Shown in pieces: positions 15,716 through 23,878 of a DNA stretch of 57,878 nt. The stretch's first letter is position 1. Every line of letters begins with the position of its first letter. Position numbers and translations under genes: made by a program. The stretch covers positions 1 through 57,878 of the forward strand of contig CALWJT010000037.1 of the NCBI GenBank assembly GCA_944381075.1. The letters run 5' to 3'. This stretch comes from an uncultured Clostridia bacterium (lineage in GTDB: Bacteria > Bacillota > Clostridia > Oscillospirales > CAG-272). The notes below the pieces were generated by a model, which was not told the origin of the DNA, made no database searches, and saw only the letters and a list, made by a program, of their open reading frames with translations.

Positions 15716-16390
15716 ATGGAAAATATGGTAAACATCTTTCTATACGGCAAAAAATATGAGGTCCCGTCGAATCTGACCATCATGGGCGCGATGGAATACG
15801 CGGGATATCAGCTCGTGCGCGGCTGCGGCTGCCGGAACGGCTTCTGCGGCGCCTGCGCGACGATTTACCGCATCAAGGGAGACAATGAGCTCAAGGTATG
15901 CCTTGCCTGCCAGACCAAGGTGGAAAACGACATGTATATCGCGACGCTGCCGTTTTTCCCGCTTGTCAAGCAGGTCTATGACATGGAGAAGATCCGTCCT
16001 ACTGAACAGATCATGATGCAGCTCTATCCTGAGATTTATAGCTGTATCGGGTGCAATGCCTGCACGAAGGCCTGTACGCAGGGACTGAATGTCATGCAGT
16101 ACATCGCCTATGCGCAGAGAGGCGAGTTTGAAAAATGTGCCGAAGAATCCTTTGACTGCGTGATGTGCGGCGTATGCTCATCCCGCTGTCCCGCGGGGAT
16201 CTCGCATCCGCAGGTCGCGCTGCTTGCAAGGCGCCTCAACGGAAAATATCTCGCGCCGAAGTCCGAGCATTTGGAAAATCGTGTGCGCGAGATAAGAGAC
16301 GGAGACTTCAAGGAGCTGCTTGAGGGACTCATGCAGAAGCCGATCTCGGAGATGAAAGAGCTTTACAACAACAGGGAAATCGAAGCGTGA
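15716..16390 (+). CDS. frdB: Fumarate reductase iron-sulfur subunit (TfrB/HdrC-like, no membrane anchor)
   Basis: This 224-residue protein has an N-terminal plant-type [2Fe-2S] domain (CRNGFCGAC...VCLAC, about 39-64). It then has two complete [4Fe-4S] motifs, CIGCNACTKACT (about 103) and CVMCGVCSSRCP (about 143), spaced as in HdrC. Classical FrdB has a [3Fe-4S] site in this region. The layout resembles the first part of methanogen thiol:fumarate reductase TfrB, but the HdrB-like CCG domain of TfrB is absent and is encoded separately at 9274. The ATG at 15716 follows ggatgggagg. No cytochrome b or anchor gene adjoins it, so the enzyme should be soluble. Confidence 0.85.
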   Translation: MENMVNIFLYGKKYEVPSNLTIMGAMEYAGYQLVRGCGCRNGFCGACATIYRIKGDNELKVCLACQTKVENDMYIATLPFFPLVKQVYDMEKIRPTEQIMMQLYPEIYSCIGCNACTKACTQGLNVMQYIAYAQRGEFEKCAEESFDCVMCGVCSSRCPAGISHPQVALLARRLNGKYLAPKSEHLENRVREIRDGDFKELLEGLMQKPISEMKELYNNREIEA

Positions 16391-16402
16391 GGGGGCGAGA
16401 GA

Positions 16403-18022
16403 ATGTATAACGATAAAATGCTGGAATCCATGAAAAGAGTCGCGGAAAAGCGCGCGGCAAACGCAGCGCTCGAGCCGCGCAGAATGACAGCGGACGAGAA
16501 GGACGCTCTGCTCGCAAAATTTCATCCGGATTACAAAAGAGAAGAATTTGCGACGCTTTCCGTGGGAAAAAATAAAGGCGACAAGGTCCCGCGCGAGCTT
16601 CGCGCGCTTCTTGAGGCAGAAAGCCGGATCGACCCTGAAAAAATCGATTTGTCTCATCCGGATTATGAGACGGATGTTCTTGTCATTGGCGGCGGCGGCG
16701 CCGGAGCTTCCGCAGCCATTGAGGCAAATGCCGCCGGCGCGAAGGTTATGATCGTCACGAAGCTGCGCATCGGCGATGCGAACACCATGATGGCGGAGGG
16801 CGGCATCCAGGCGGCGGATAAGCCGAACGATTCGCCGGCGATCCACTATCTTGACGCTTTCGGCGGCGGACATTTTGCCGCAAAGCCGGAGCTGCTTTAC
16901 AAGCTGGTAAGCGAGGCGCCGGAGGCGATCCTCTGGCTGAATGAGCTCGGCGTCGAATTTGACAAGGCGCCGGACGGCACCATGATCACTACGCACGGCG
17001 GCGGCACCTCGCGCAAGAGAATGCATGCCGCGAAGGATTATTCCGGCGCGGAGATCATGCGCACGCTGCGCGACGAGGTTTTCAATCGGGAGATCCCGGT
17101 CGTGGACTTTACGGCGGCAATCGAACTCATTCTGGATGAAAACGGCCGCTGTGCGGGCGCGGTCCTCATGAATATGGAAACGAGGGAGCTCCTTGTCGCC
17201 AAGGCAAAGACCGTCATTCTTGCAACGGGCGGCGCCGGCAGGCTGCATTATCAGGGCTTTCCGACCTCCAATCACTATGGCGCGACGGCAGACGGTCTTG
17301 TGCTCGGCTACCGTGCCGGCGCAAAGCTGCTCTACGCCGATACGCTTCAGTATCATCCGACGGGAGCCGCGTATCCGGAGCAGATCTTCGGCGCGCTTGT
17401 GACGGAAAAGGTCCGTTCCATCGGTGCAAAGCTTGTCAATGCGGACGGCGAGGTGTTCATGCATCCGCTGGAAACGCGCGATGTGGCGGCAGCTTCCATT
17501 ATCCGTGAATGCACGGAGCGTGCAAAGGGAATTGCGACCTCAGACGGCGTCGGCGTATGGCTCGATACGCCGATGATCGAGCTTAAAAACGGAGAGGGGA
17601 CCATAGAAAAGAGGATTCCCGCAATGCTGCGTATGTTCGGCAAATACGGAATCGATATCCGCAAGGAGCCGATCCTTGTGTATCCGACGCTCCATTACCA
17701 GAACGGAGGACTTGACATCGATACCGACTGCATGACCGGCGTAGAAAATCTCTTCGCGGCGGGCGAGGTGGTCGGCGGGATCCATGGGCGCAACCGCCTG
17801 ATGGGAAATTCGCTGCTCGACGTCATCGTATTCGGCAGAGATGCCGGACGTGCCGCCGCGGCAAAATCTCAGTCTGTGACGGTAGGGACACTTACGCTTT
17901 CCCATGTCGCTCGCTTCGCCGCGGAGGTCAAAGCGGCCGGCGTTGCAAGCGATGCCGTATCTCCCAAGCTTCTTCCGACCTATACGCATGGAAATCCGAA
18001 GCTTGAGGACAAAAATCGTTAA
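16403..18022 (+). CDS. frdA: Fumarate reductase flavoprotein subunit (non-covalent FAD type)
   Basis: This 539-residue protein is of the SdhA/FrdA family. An unusual extension of about 90 residues precedes the FAD-binding VIGGGGAGAS (94-103). Catalytic signatures are present: QYHPTG (316-321), TRD (358-360), HYQNGG (431-436) and GRNRLMGNSLL (462-472). The His that covalently binds FAD in respiratory FrdA is replaced by Asn127 in NTMMAEGG, so FAD should be non-covalent, as in thiol:fumarate reductase TfrA and aspartate oxidase. Context (fumC, mdh, pckG, frdB) argues for fumarate to succinate rather than aspartate oxidation. Another enoate substrate is possible. Confidence 0.85.
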   Translation: MYNDKMLESMKRVAEKRAANAALEPRRMTADEKDALLAKFHPDYKREEFATLSVGKNKGDKVPRELRALLEAESRIDPEKIDLSHPDYETDVLVIGGGGAGASAAIEANAAGAKVMIVTKLRIGDANTMMAEGGIQAADKPNDSPAIHYLDAFGGGHFAAKPELLYKLVSEAPEAILWLNELGVEFDKAPDGTMITTHGGGTSRKRMHAAKDYSGAEIMRTLRDEVFNREIPVVDFTAAIELILDENGRCAGAVLMNMETRELLVAKAKTVILATGGAGRLHYQGFPTSNHYGATADGLVLGYRAGAKLLYADTLQYHPTGAAYPEQIFGALVTEKVRSIGAKLVNADGEVFMHPLETRDVAAASIIRECTERAKGIATSDGVGVWLDTPMIELKNGEGTIEKRIPAMLRMFGKYGIDIRKEPILVYPTLHYQNGGLDIDTDCMTGVENLFAAGEVVGGIHGRNRLMGNSLLDVIVFGRDAGRAAAAKSQSVTVGTLTLSHVARFAAEVKAAGVASDAVSPKLLPTYTHGNPKLEDKNR

Positions 18023-18067
18023 GCAAAATCTCCATATATATTTTTTCTGAAAGGAAAGGGAAAAGTA

Positions 18068-19861
18068 ATGAAGAATTTTACACAAAACAAGACGGTCCTT
18101 GCATGGATCGACGAGATGAAGGCGCTCCTTACGCCGGACCATGTGATGGTCATCGACGGCAGCGAGGAGCAGCTCGATGCGCTCCGCGCGGAGGCGGTCG
18201 CCACAGGTGAGATGATAAGACTCAATGAGGAAAAGCTCCCTGGATGCTATCTCCACAGAACCAAGCCCAACGACGTGGCGCGTGTTGAGGACAGAACCTT
18301 TATCTGTTCAAGGGAAAAAGAAAACGCCGGTCCTACCAACAACTGGTGCGATCCGAAGGAAATGTACGCAAAGCTCTATGATATCGCCCGCGGTTCCTAC
18401 AAGGGCAGGACCATGTATATCATCCCGTATTCCATGGGACCTATCGGCTCTCCGCTTGCCAAGATCGGCATTGAGGTGACGGATTCCATCTATGTCGTGC
18501 TCAACATGGCGATCATGACCCGCGTCGGCAGCAAGGTCTTTGAGGTCCTCGGCGACTCCAACGACTGGGTAAGAGGCCTGCATGCGAAATGCGACGTGGA
18601 TCCGGAGAAGAGATACATCTGCCAGTTTCCGGAGGACAACACCATTATTTCCGTAAACTCCGCATACGGCGGCAACGTTCTGCTCGGCAAGAAATGCTTT
18701 GCGCTTCGCATCGCTTCCTATCAGGGCTGGAAGGAAGGCTGGATGGCGGAGCACATGCTCATTCTCGGCGTCGAGAATCCGAAGGGTGAAATCAAGTATG
18801 TGGCGGCTGCGTTCCCGTCTGCCTGCGGAAAAACCAATCTCGCGATGATGATCCCGCCGGAATATCTGAGAAAGAAGGGCTATAAGGTCTGGACGGTCGG
18901 CGACGATATCGCATGGATGCGCATCGGCGCGGACGGCAGACTGTATGCCATCAATCCGGAGAACGGATTCTTCGGCGTGGCGCCTGGCACGAATGCACAT
19001 TCCAACTATAACGCGCTGGCGTCCACCAGAAAGAACACGATTTTTACCAATGTAGCGCTCAATACGGATGACAACACCGTGTGGTGGGAGGGACTTGACA
19101 AGAATCCTCCGGAGCATGCCATCGACTGGAAGGGCAATCCGTGGAATCCTTCGATGTATAACAAAGCGGATAAATCCACCTATGCGGCGCATCCGAACTC
19201 CCGTTTTACAGCTCCTGCCGTCAACTGCCCGTGTATTTCACCTGAATTTGACAAGGGAGCCGGCGTTCCGATCTCGGCTATCATCTTCGGCGGACGCCGT
19301 GCAAAATGCGCGCCGCTTGTCTATCAGTCCAAGAGCTGGGAGAATGGTGTATTTGTAGGCTCCGCCATGGCATCCGAGACGACTGCCGCCGCCGCCGGCG
19401 CGGTCGGCGTGGTACGCCGCGACCCGATGGCGATGCTTCCGTTCTGCGGATACAACATGGGAGATTATTTCGCTCACTGGCTTGAGATGGGCAAAAAGCT
19501 CGGCGATAAAGCGCCGAAGATCTTCAACGTCAACTGGTTCCGTACCGACGATGAGGGCAACTTCATTTGGCCGGGCTTCGGCGACAACATGAGAGTGGTC
19601 AACTGGATCATCGACCGCTGTGAGGGCAAGGCGGACGCTGTGGAAACCCCGATCGGCTATGTTCCGAGACCGGAAGATATCGACCTTACCGGTCTTGAGG
19701 ATTTCGATATCGAGAAGCTGAAATCCATTCTCGATGTGGATAAGAAGGTATGGGCGAAGGAAGCGGCAGAAATTGAAGAGCACTTCAAGAAATTCGGCGA
19801 TAAGCTTCCGAAGGAGCTGAAGAATCAGCTGGAAACGCTGAAGAAAGCAGTTGCCGAATAA
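18068..19861 (+). CDS. pckG: Phosphoenolpyruvate carboxykinase (GTP)
   Basis: This 597-residue enzyme is of the GTP-dependent class. The nucleotide loop FPSACGKTNLAM is at 249-260, with the hyper-reactive Cys252 typical of GTP enzymes, and the length matches. In a succinate-forming anaerobe it would run PEP plus CO2 plus GDP to oxaloacetate plus GTP, supplying malate dehydrogenase at 6803 and conserving a phosphate bond. A strong aaaggaaaggg site precedes the ATG. It is the last gene of the + strand succinate block, 45 bases after frdA without an intervening terminator, and ends at the hairpin 19892-19923. Confidence 0.96.
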   Translation: MKNFTQNKTVLAWIDEMKALLTPDHVMVIDGSEEQLDALRAEAVATGEMIRLNEEKLPGCYLHRTKPNDVARVEDRTFICSREKENAGPTNNWCDPKEMYAKLYDIARGSYKGRTMYIIPYSMGPIGSPLAKIGIEVTDSIYVVLNMAIMTRVGSKVFEVLGDSNDWVRGLHAKCDVDPEKRYICQFPEDNTIISVNSAYGGNVLLGKKCFALRIASYQGWKEGWMAEHMLILGVENPKGEIKYVAAAFPSACGKTNLAMMIPPEYLRKKGYKVWTVGDDIAWMRIGADGRLYAINPENGFFGVAPGTNAHSNYNALASTRKNTIFTNVALNTDDNTVWWEGLDKNPPEHAIDWKGNPWNPSMYNKADKSTYAAHPNSRFTAPAVNCPCISPEFDKGAGVPISAIIFGGRRAKCAPLVYQSKSWENGVFVGSAMASETTAAAAGAVGVVRRDPMAMLPFCGYNMGDYFAHWLEMGKKLGDKAPKIFNVNWFRTDDEGNFIWPGFGDNMRVVNWIIDRCEGKADAVETPIGYVPRPEDIDLTGLEDFDIEKLKSILDVDKKVWAKEAAEIEEHFKKFGDKLPKELKNQLETLKKAVAE

Positions 19862-19891
19862 AAGGCGGCTGTCCGTAAGCGCATCAAAAAA

Positions 19892-19923
19892 CGGCTGCCA
19901 AATCCTTTTGGATTTGGCAGCCG
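19892..19923. terminator. Terminator between pckG and the convergent PQ-loop gene
   Basis: Perfect 14-bp arms CGGCTGCCAAATCC/GGATTTGGCAGCCG with a TTTT loop, preceded by AAAAAA. The A-run gives a good U-tract for the - strand; on + the tail is only moderately T-rich. Confidence 0.8.
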
Positions 19924-19935
19924 GGATATCTTTAT

Positions 19936-20253
19936 TCAGGCTTTTTCGCTCAGCGTTTGCGTTGTTTTTCTGTTTTCTTCGCTTTCACGCAGTTTGTCCA
20001 AGTGACGATTTCGGTAGTAGACAACAAGGTCCGTCGATACGATCAGCAGGTTGATGATATAGGCGACAAGGACATAATTGATTTTATCACTCATGATTTT
20101 CGCGGTGATCCCTGCGACGTATCCGCACATGATGAGAAGAATGAACGGTCTGCTCATCCCTTTGGCAGTACCTGCTTTGTAGCTTTTATAGACGGTAAGC
20201 GGCCATGAGATGCCAAAGCATACGAGCATCAAAGTTTCTAAAATTTCCGGCAT
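19936..20253 (-). CDS. PQ-loop / SemiSWEET-like small membrane protein
   Basis: This 105-residue protein has three hydrophobic segments (about 5-22, 33-52, 58-80) and a charged cytoplasmic tail. A WPLTVYKSYKAGTAKGMS stretch resembles the PQ-loop repeat of SemiSWEET half-transporters, with Gln replaced by Leu. If so, it would dimerise into a small transporter; the substrate is unknown. The ATG at 20253 follows gggagga with 7-base spacing; a TTG seven codons upstream lacks one. It diverges from the LysR-rex operon, and the AT-rich gap between them may carry shared LysR sites. Confidence 0.6.
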   Translation of the reverse strand: MPEILETLMLVCFGISWPLTVYKSYKAGTAKGMSRPFILLIMCGYVAGITAKIMSDKINYVLVAYIINLLIVSTDLVVYYRNRHLDKLRESEENRKTTQTLSEKA

Positions 20254-20291
20254 ATGAAAATCCTCCCAAATCAACTCAATCTTACAGCGTT

Positions 20292-20320
20292 ATTATATCA
20301 TGAATAAATAATAATGTCTA
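20292..20320 (-). promoter_or_regulatory. Promoter of the PQ-loop gene
   Basis: On the - strand, TAGACA (20320-20315), a 17-base spacer and a perfect TATAAT (20297-20292). The neighbouring 20320-20362 is almost pure A/T with overlapping TATA palindromes. Confidence 0.6.
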
Positions 20321-20375
20321 ATATATAATATATATGATAATGATAATTATAAAATTATGATAAGAGGGCCCTATA

Positions 20376-21260
20376 ATGGAACTGACTCAGCTCAAATATT
20401 TTTACGCGGTTGCTAAAAATTTACATGTGACAAAAACAGCGGAGCAGCTTCACATTGCGCAGCCGGCACTGACACAGGCGGTGCGGCGTCTGGAAAAGGA
20501 GCTGGGTCATCCGCTGTTCGCCTCGAAGGGCAGAAATATCGTATTGACGGAATACGGGAAATATCTGAAGGAACAGCTTGCACCCATTCTGGAAAAGCTG
20601 GATCTTCTTCCGCATGAATTGGAAATGCTGGCAGCGCTGGAAAGAGAAACGATCCATATCAACGTAGGCGCGGCATCGGCGGTGGTTACGGAATGTATCA
20701 TTCAGTACCGCAAGCAAAATCGAAACGTGAATTTTAAGGTAGTGCAAAGCGATTCTGAGGGGATGCCATATGATATCGATATCAGCACGGAGCTTCGGCA
20801 TAAGGGAAAAAACAGTGCCACCCGTATTTTTACAGAGCAGATTTTTCTTGCAGTGCCTGCTGTCGGCAAGTACGCCGGCCGGCGCGTGATGGCGCTGTCC
20901 GAGGTCTCCGACGAAGAATTCGTCAGCCTTGCCGGCGTGAAGAATCTGCGTACCATCTGCGATAAATTTTGCAGAGAAGCAGGGTTTTCTCCGCGGATCG
21001 TTTTTGAGAGCGACAATCAGAGCGCGGTCAAAAATCTGATTGCTGCGGGTGTCGGCGTTGGTTTTTGGCCAGAGTACACATGGGGTGTGATGGATTCTCC
21101 GGATGTCAATTTGATTGGCATTACCGATCCTGAATGTAAGCGGGATATCGTGATAACATATAACGAAAACAAGGAAGATACCAGAGAGGTCAAGGGGTTC
21201 TATGAATTCATTACGGAGTATTTTGAAAAGCTTTTTCATACGCCGCGTGTGATGCGTTAG
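20376..21260 (+). CDS. LysR-family transcriptional regulator, CysL/CynR-like
   Basis: This 294-residue LysR protein has an N-terminal HTH (1-60, KTAEQLHIAQPALTQAVRRLEKEL-like) and an effector domain ending with the usual AAGVGVGFWPE pattern near 228-238. A weak aagaggg site precedes the ATG. It is followed 15 bases later by rex and is probably co-transcribed with it. It diverges from the PQ-loop gene, the classical LysR arrangement for regulating a neighbour. It belongs to a different branch from the paralogues at 5144 and 49552. The effector is unknown. Confidence 0.85.
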   Translation: MELTQLKYFYAVAKNLHVTKTAEQLHIAQPALTQAVRRLEKELGHPLFASKGRNIVLTEYGKYLKEQLAPILEKLDLLPHELEMLAALERETIHINVGAASAVVTECIIQYRKQNRNVNFKVVQSDSEGMPYDIDISTELRHKGKNSATRIFTEQIFLAVPAVGKYAGRRVMALSEVSDEEFVSLAGVKNLRTICDKFCREAGFSPRIVFESDNQSAVKNLIAAGVGVGFWPEYTWGVMDSPDVNLIGITDPECKRDIVITYNENKEDTREVKGFYEFITEYFEKLFHTPRVMR

Positions 21261-21275
21261 CCAAAGGAGGATAGT

Positions 21276-21920
21276 ATGGCTCAAAATGAAATATCCATCG
21301 CTACGATCCAGCGTCTTCCCATATATCTCGACTATTTAAAATCGATGACGGGCGGTGCGGAATATATCTCGGCAACGGCTCTTGCGTCGGCGCTTGGCTT
21401 CGGTGAGGTACAGGTCAGAAAGGATCTGGCTTCGGTCTGCTCGTCCGGAAAGCCTAAAATTGGATATCATGTAGAAGAGCTGAAAGCGGAGATCGAGGAA
21501 TATCTCGGATATCATAAAGCGAACAACGCTATTGTGATCGGCGCAGGCCGGCTTGGCTGTGCTCTTCTTGGATATGAAGGCTTCTCACGGTATGGACTGA
21601 ATATTCTTGCCGCTTTCGATATAGATGTATCTAAGGTGGGCAAAATGGAGAATGGGAAGCCTATTCTCAGCATGGAAGAGCTTGCCGGATTTTGCCGTCG
21701 TGAAAACGTGCAGATCGGGATCATCACCGTACCCGCGGTCCATGCCAAGCAGGCCTGCGAAGCGCTGCTCGCCGCTGGAATCTTAGCGATTTGGAACTTT
21801 GCTCCGATCCATTTGGATGTGCCGGAGTCTGTTATTATAAAAGATGAAAATATGGCGTGTTCTCTTGCCGTGCTCTCTACAAAGCTCGCCAAAAAGCTGG
21901 GAGAAAACGCCGCAACATAA
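21276..21920 (+). CDS. rex: Redox-sensing transcriptional repressor Rex
   Basis: This 214-residue Rex has an N-terminal winged helix (1-80, with SATALASALGFGEVQVRKDL at 32-51), a Rossmann VIGAGRLG (87-94) for NAD(H) and a C-terminal dimerisation segment. Rex senses the NADH/NAD ratio and represses fermentation and electron-transfer genes when NAD is high. The ATG follows aaaggagg. Linkage to a LysR gene and proximity to the NADH-linked fumarate-reductase block make those genes plausible targets. By eye, however, I found no clear TTGTTAAnnnnTTAACAA site in the window. Confidence 0.95.
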   Translation: MAQNEISIATIQRLPIYLDYLKSMTGGAEYISATALASALGFGEVQVRKDLASVCSSGKPKIGYHVEELKAEIEEYLGYHKANNAIVIGAGRLGCALLGYEGFSRYGLNILAAFDIDVSKVGKMENGKPILSMEELAGFCRRENVQIGIITVPAVHAKQACEALLAAGILAIWNFAPIHLDVPESVIIKDENMACSLAVLSTKLAKKLGENAAT

Positions 21921-21925
21921 ATGGG

Positions 21926-21958
21926 AAAAAGGACGAATGCTTTGCATTCGTCCTTTTT
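21926..21958. terminator. Bidirectional terminator between rex and the DAHP synthase gene
   Basis: Stem AAAAAGGACGAATGC/GCATTCGTCCTTTTT with a TTT loop and T-tract on both strands. It serves rex (+) and the end of the aromatic operon (-). Confidence 0.9.
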
Positions 21959-21961
21959 TCT

Positions 21962-22990
21962 TTAAAGCTGTTCGGCAAGGTCATAAATCAGTCGTTCGGA
22001 TTTTTCCCATCCGAGGCAGGGGTCGGTAATGGATTTGCCGTAAATGCCGTCCCCGATTTTCTGGCAGCCGTCTTCGATATAGCTTTCGATCATCAGTCCC
22101 TTGACGATTTTTTTGATATCCGCATTGTGGCGGCAGCTGTGAAGGATTTCTTTGGCGATGCGAATCTGTTCCAGATACTTTTTGCCGGAATTCGCATGGT
22201 TGGTATCGATGATGACAGCTTTGTTTTTCAGGTCCTTTTCCGCATAGGTCTCGGAAAGGCGCAGCAGGTCCTCGTAGTGGTAATTCGGGAAGGAGTTGCC
22301 GCGTTCATCCACATATCCGCGTAAAATCGCATGGGTATAGGGATTCCCCTGGCTTTTAACCTCCCAGCCGCGGTAAATGAAGGCGTGAGCGTGCTGGGCC
22401 GCCGTAATTGAGTTCATCATGACGGAAATATCGCCGCTTGTCGGATTTTTCATTCCGACCGGAATGTCGAGTCCGCTCGCGGTAAGTCTGTGCTGCTGAT
22501 CCTCGACAGAACGCGCACCGACCGCCACATAAGACAAAAGGTCGTTGAGATACCGATGGTTTTCAGGATACAGCATCTCATCGGCGCAGGAGAATCCGGT
22601 TTCGCGCAGCGCACGCATATGCAGCTCGCGGATGGCGATGATGCCCTTGATCAGATCCGGCTTTTCGTTCGGATTGGGCTGGTGCAGCATCCCCTTGTAG
22701 CCGTCTCCGGTGGTACGAGGCTTGCCGGTGTAGATTCTCGGAACAATCACGATTTTGTCCTTGACCTTTTCCTGCACGCCGCGCAGTCTCGAAATGTAGT
22801 CGAGGACGCTGTCCTCGGAATCCGCGGAGCAGGGACCGATAATCAGCAGAAATTTATTGGATTCTCCGCTGAATATCTTTTTGATTTCCTTGTCGCGTTC
22901 CGCTTTGACTGCGGACAGCTCGTCGTTGATCGGATATTGTTCTTTGATTTCCTTCGGAATCGGGAGCTTTCTAATAAAATCCATATTCAT
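21962..22990 (-). CDS. aroF: 3-deoxy-7-phosphoheptulonate synthase (type I DAHP synthase)
   Basis: This 342-residue enzyme condenses PEP and erythrose 4-phosphate, the first committed step of aromatic synthesis. It is of the microbial type I (AroF/G/H) class, with an IGPCSADSED motif near 53-62, PRIYTGKPRTTGDGYKG at about 85-101 and the metal-site DTNHANSGKK stretch. No extra regulatory domain is fused. The ATG at 22990 follows gaggatgg; another in-frame ATG two codons later is possible. It is the last gene of the nine-gene - strand aromatic operon, ending at the terminator 21926-21958. Confidence 0.93.
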   Translation of the reverse strand: MNMDFIRKLPIPKEIKEQYPINDELSAVKAERDKEIKKIFSGESNKFLLIIGPCSADSEDSVLDYISRLRGVQEKVKDKIVIVPRIYTGKPRTTGDGYKGMLHQPNPNEKPDLIKGIIAIRELHMRALRETGFSCADEMLYPENHRYLNDLLSYVAVGARSVEDQQHRLTASGLDIPVGMKNPTSGDISVMMNSITAAQHAHAFIYRGWEVKSQGNPYTHAILRGYVDERGNSFPNYHYEDLLRLSETYAEKDLKNKAVIIDTNHANSGKKYLEQIRIAKEILHSCRHNADIKKIVKGLMIESYIEDGCQKIGDGIYGKSITDPCLGWEKSERLIYDLAEQL

Positions 22991-23011
22991 GATCGTATAC
23001 CATCCTCACTT

Positions 23012-23878
23012 TTATAGTTTGTCATTTTTATCGAACAAGGCGCGCCTGCTTGTTGAGTACCGCATCATCTCGCGCAGTCCCTCGCGGTCGCCGGTTTCCA
23101 ATAGCCCGCGGAGCTTATCCAGCTCCTTTTCAAAAAGACCCATTTGATGGAGGAGCGCATCGCGGTTGGCGAGAAACAGCTCGCTCCACATCTCATCGTT
23201 CAGCCTCGCGATCCGTGTCAGATCTCGGAAGGAGTCGCCTGTATATTCTTCAAGATGCTTGGTTTTCTGACAGGTCATCAGCGAAATCGCGATACAGTGC
23301 GTAAGCTGGGAAACGAAAGCGATGATCTCGTCATGCTGCTCAGGAGAAAGGGTCGCGACTCTGGCAAAGCCGAGCGTATGCCCCAGCTCCTCGCAAAGCG
23401 CGATTGCTTCCGGCGTGTTTTTTTCGGAGGGCGTCACCACGTAATTTGCACCATGAAAAATCGCATCGTCGCTGTTTTGAACGCCGGAAACCTCGCGTCC
23501 TGCCATGGGATGTGCTGCGATGAATTCTACATCCGGACGCAGCATTTCCTGTATGGTCGGCACGATGCAGCCCTTGACGCCGGTGACGTCGGTGATAATG
23601 GCGCCGGACTTGAAATACTGCTGGTTGTCCCGCACCCATTCCGTAAAAATATGCGGATACAGAGCGAATATCACGATATCGGCATCGCCGATGAGCGCAG
23701 GGTCGATTGCGGTCGTCCCGCGCTCTATCATCCCGTGGGAAAGCGCATAATCGATGGAGCTTTGGCTTCGCGTGATAGCGGATACGGAAAATCCCTTTTT
23801 GGTGAGCGCCATCGCGTAGCTTCCTCCGAGAAGTCCCATTCCTACGATTAAAATGTGCTTACTTTTGTCAAGCTTCAT
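23012..23878 (-). CDS. tyrA: Prephenate dehydrogenase
   Basis: This 288-residue NAD(P)-dependent enzyme of tyrosine synthesis has a Rossmann VGMGLLGGSYA (12-22) and the substrate-binding HPMAGREVSG region (about 131-140) typical of prephenate dehydrogenases. There is no fused chorismate mutase and no C-terminal ACT domain, so feedback inhibition by tyrosine through ACT is not expected. The start overlaps the aroA end by 11 bases. Confidence 0.92.
   Translation of the reverse strand: MKLDKSKHILIVGMGLLGGSYAMALTKKGFSVSAITRSQSSIDYALSHGMIERGTTAIDPALIGDADIVIFALYPHIFTEWVRDNQQYFKSGAIITDVTGVKGCIVPTIQEMLRPDVEFIAAHPMAGREVSGVQNSDDAIFHGANYVVTPSEKNTPEAIALCEELGHTLGFARVATLSPEQHDEIIAFVSQLTHCIAISLMTCQKTKHLEEYTGDSFRDLTRIARLNDEMWSELFLANRDALLHQMGLFEKELDKLRGLLETGDREGLREMMRYSTSRRALFDKNDKL

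Noticed and set aside
16178-17464. A - strand reading frame opposite frdA
   Set aside because: Antisense shadow of a recognised flavoprotein.
16403-18022. L-aspartate oxidase (NadB) instead of FrdA
   Set aside because: The missing flavinylation His fits NadB, but no nadA/nadC is nearby, and an frdB with HdrC-like clusters is directly upstream.
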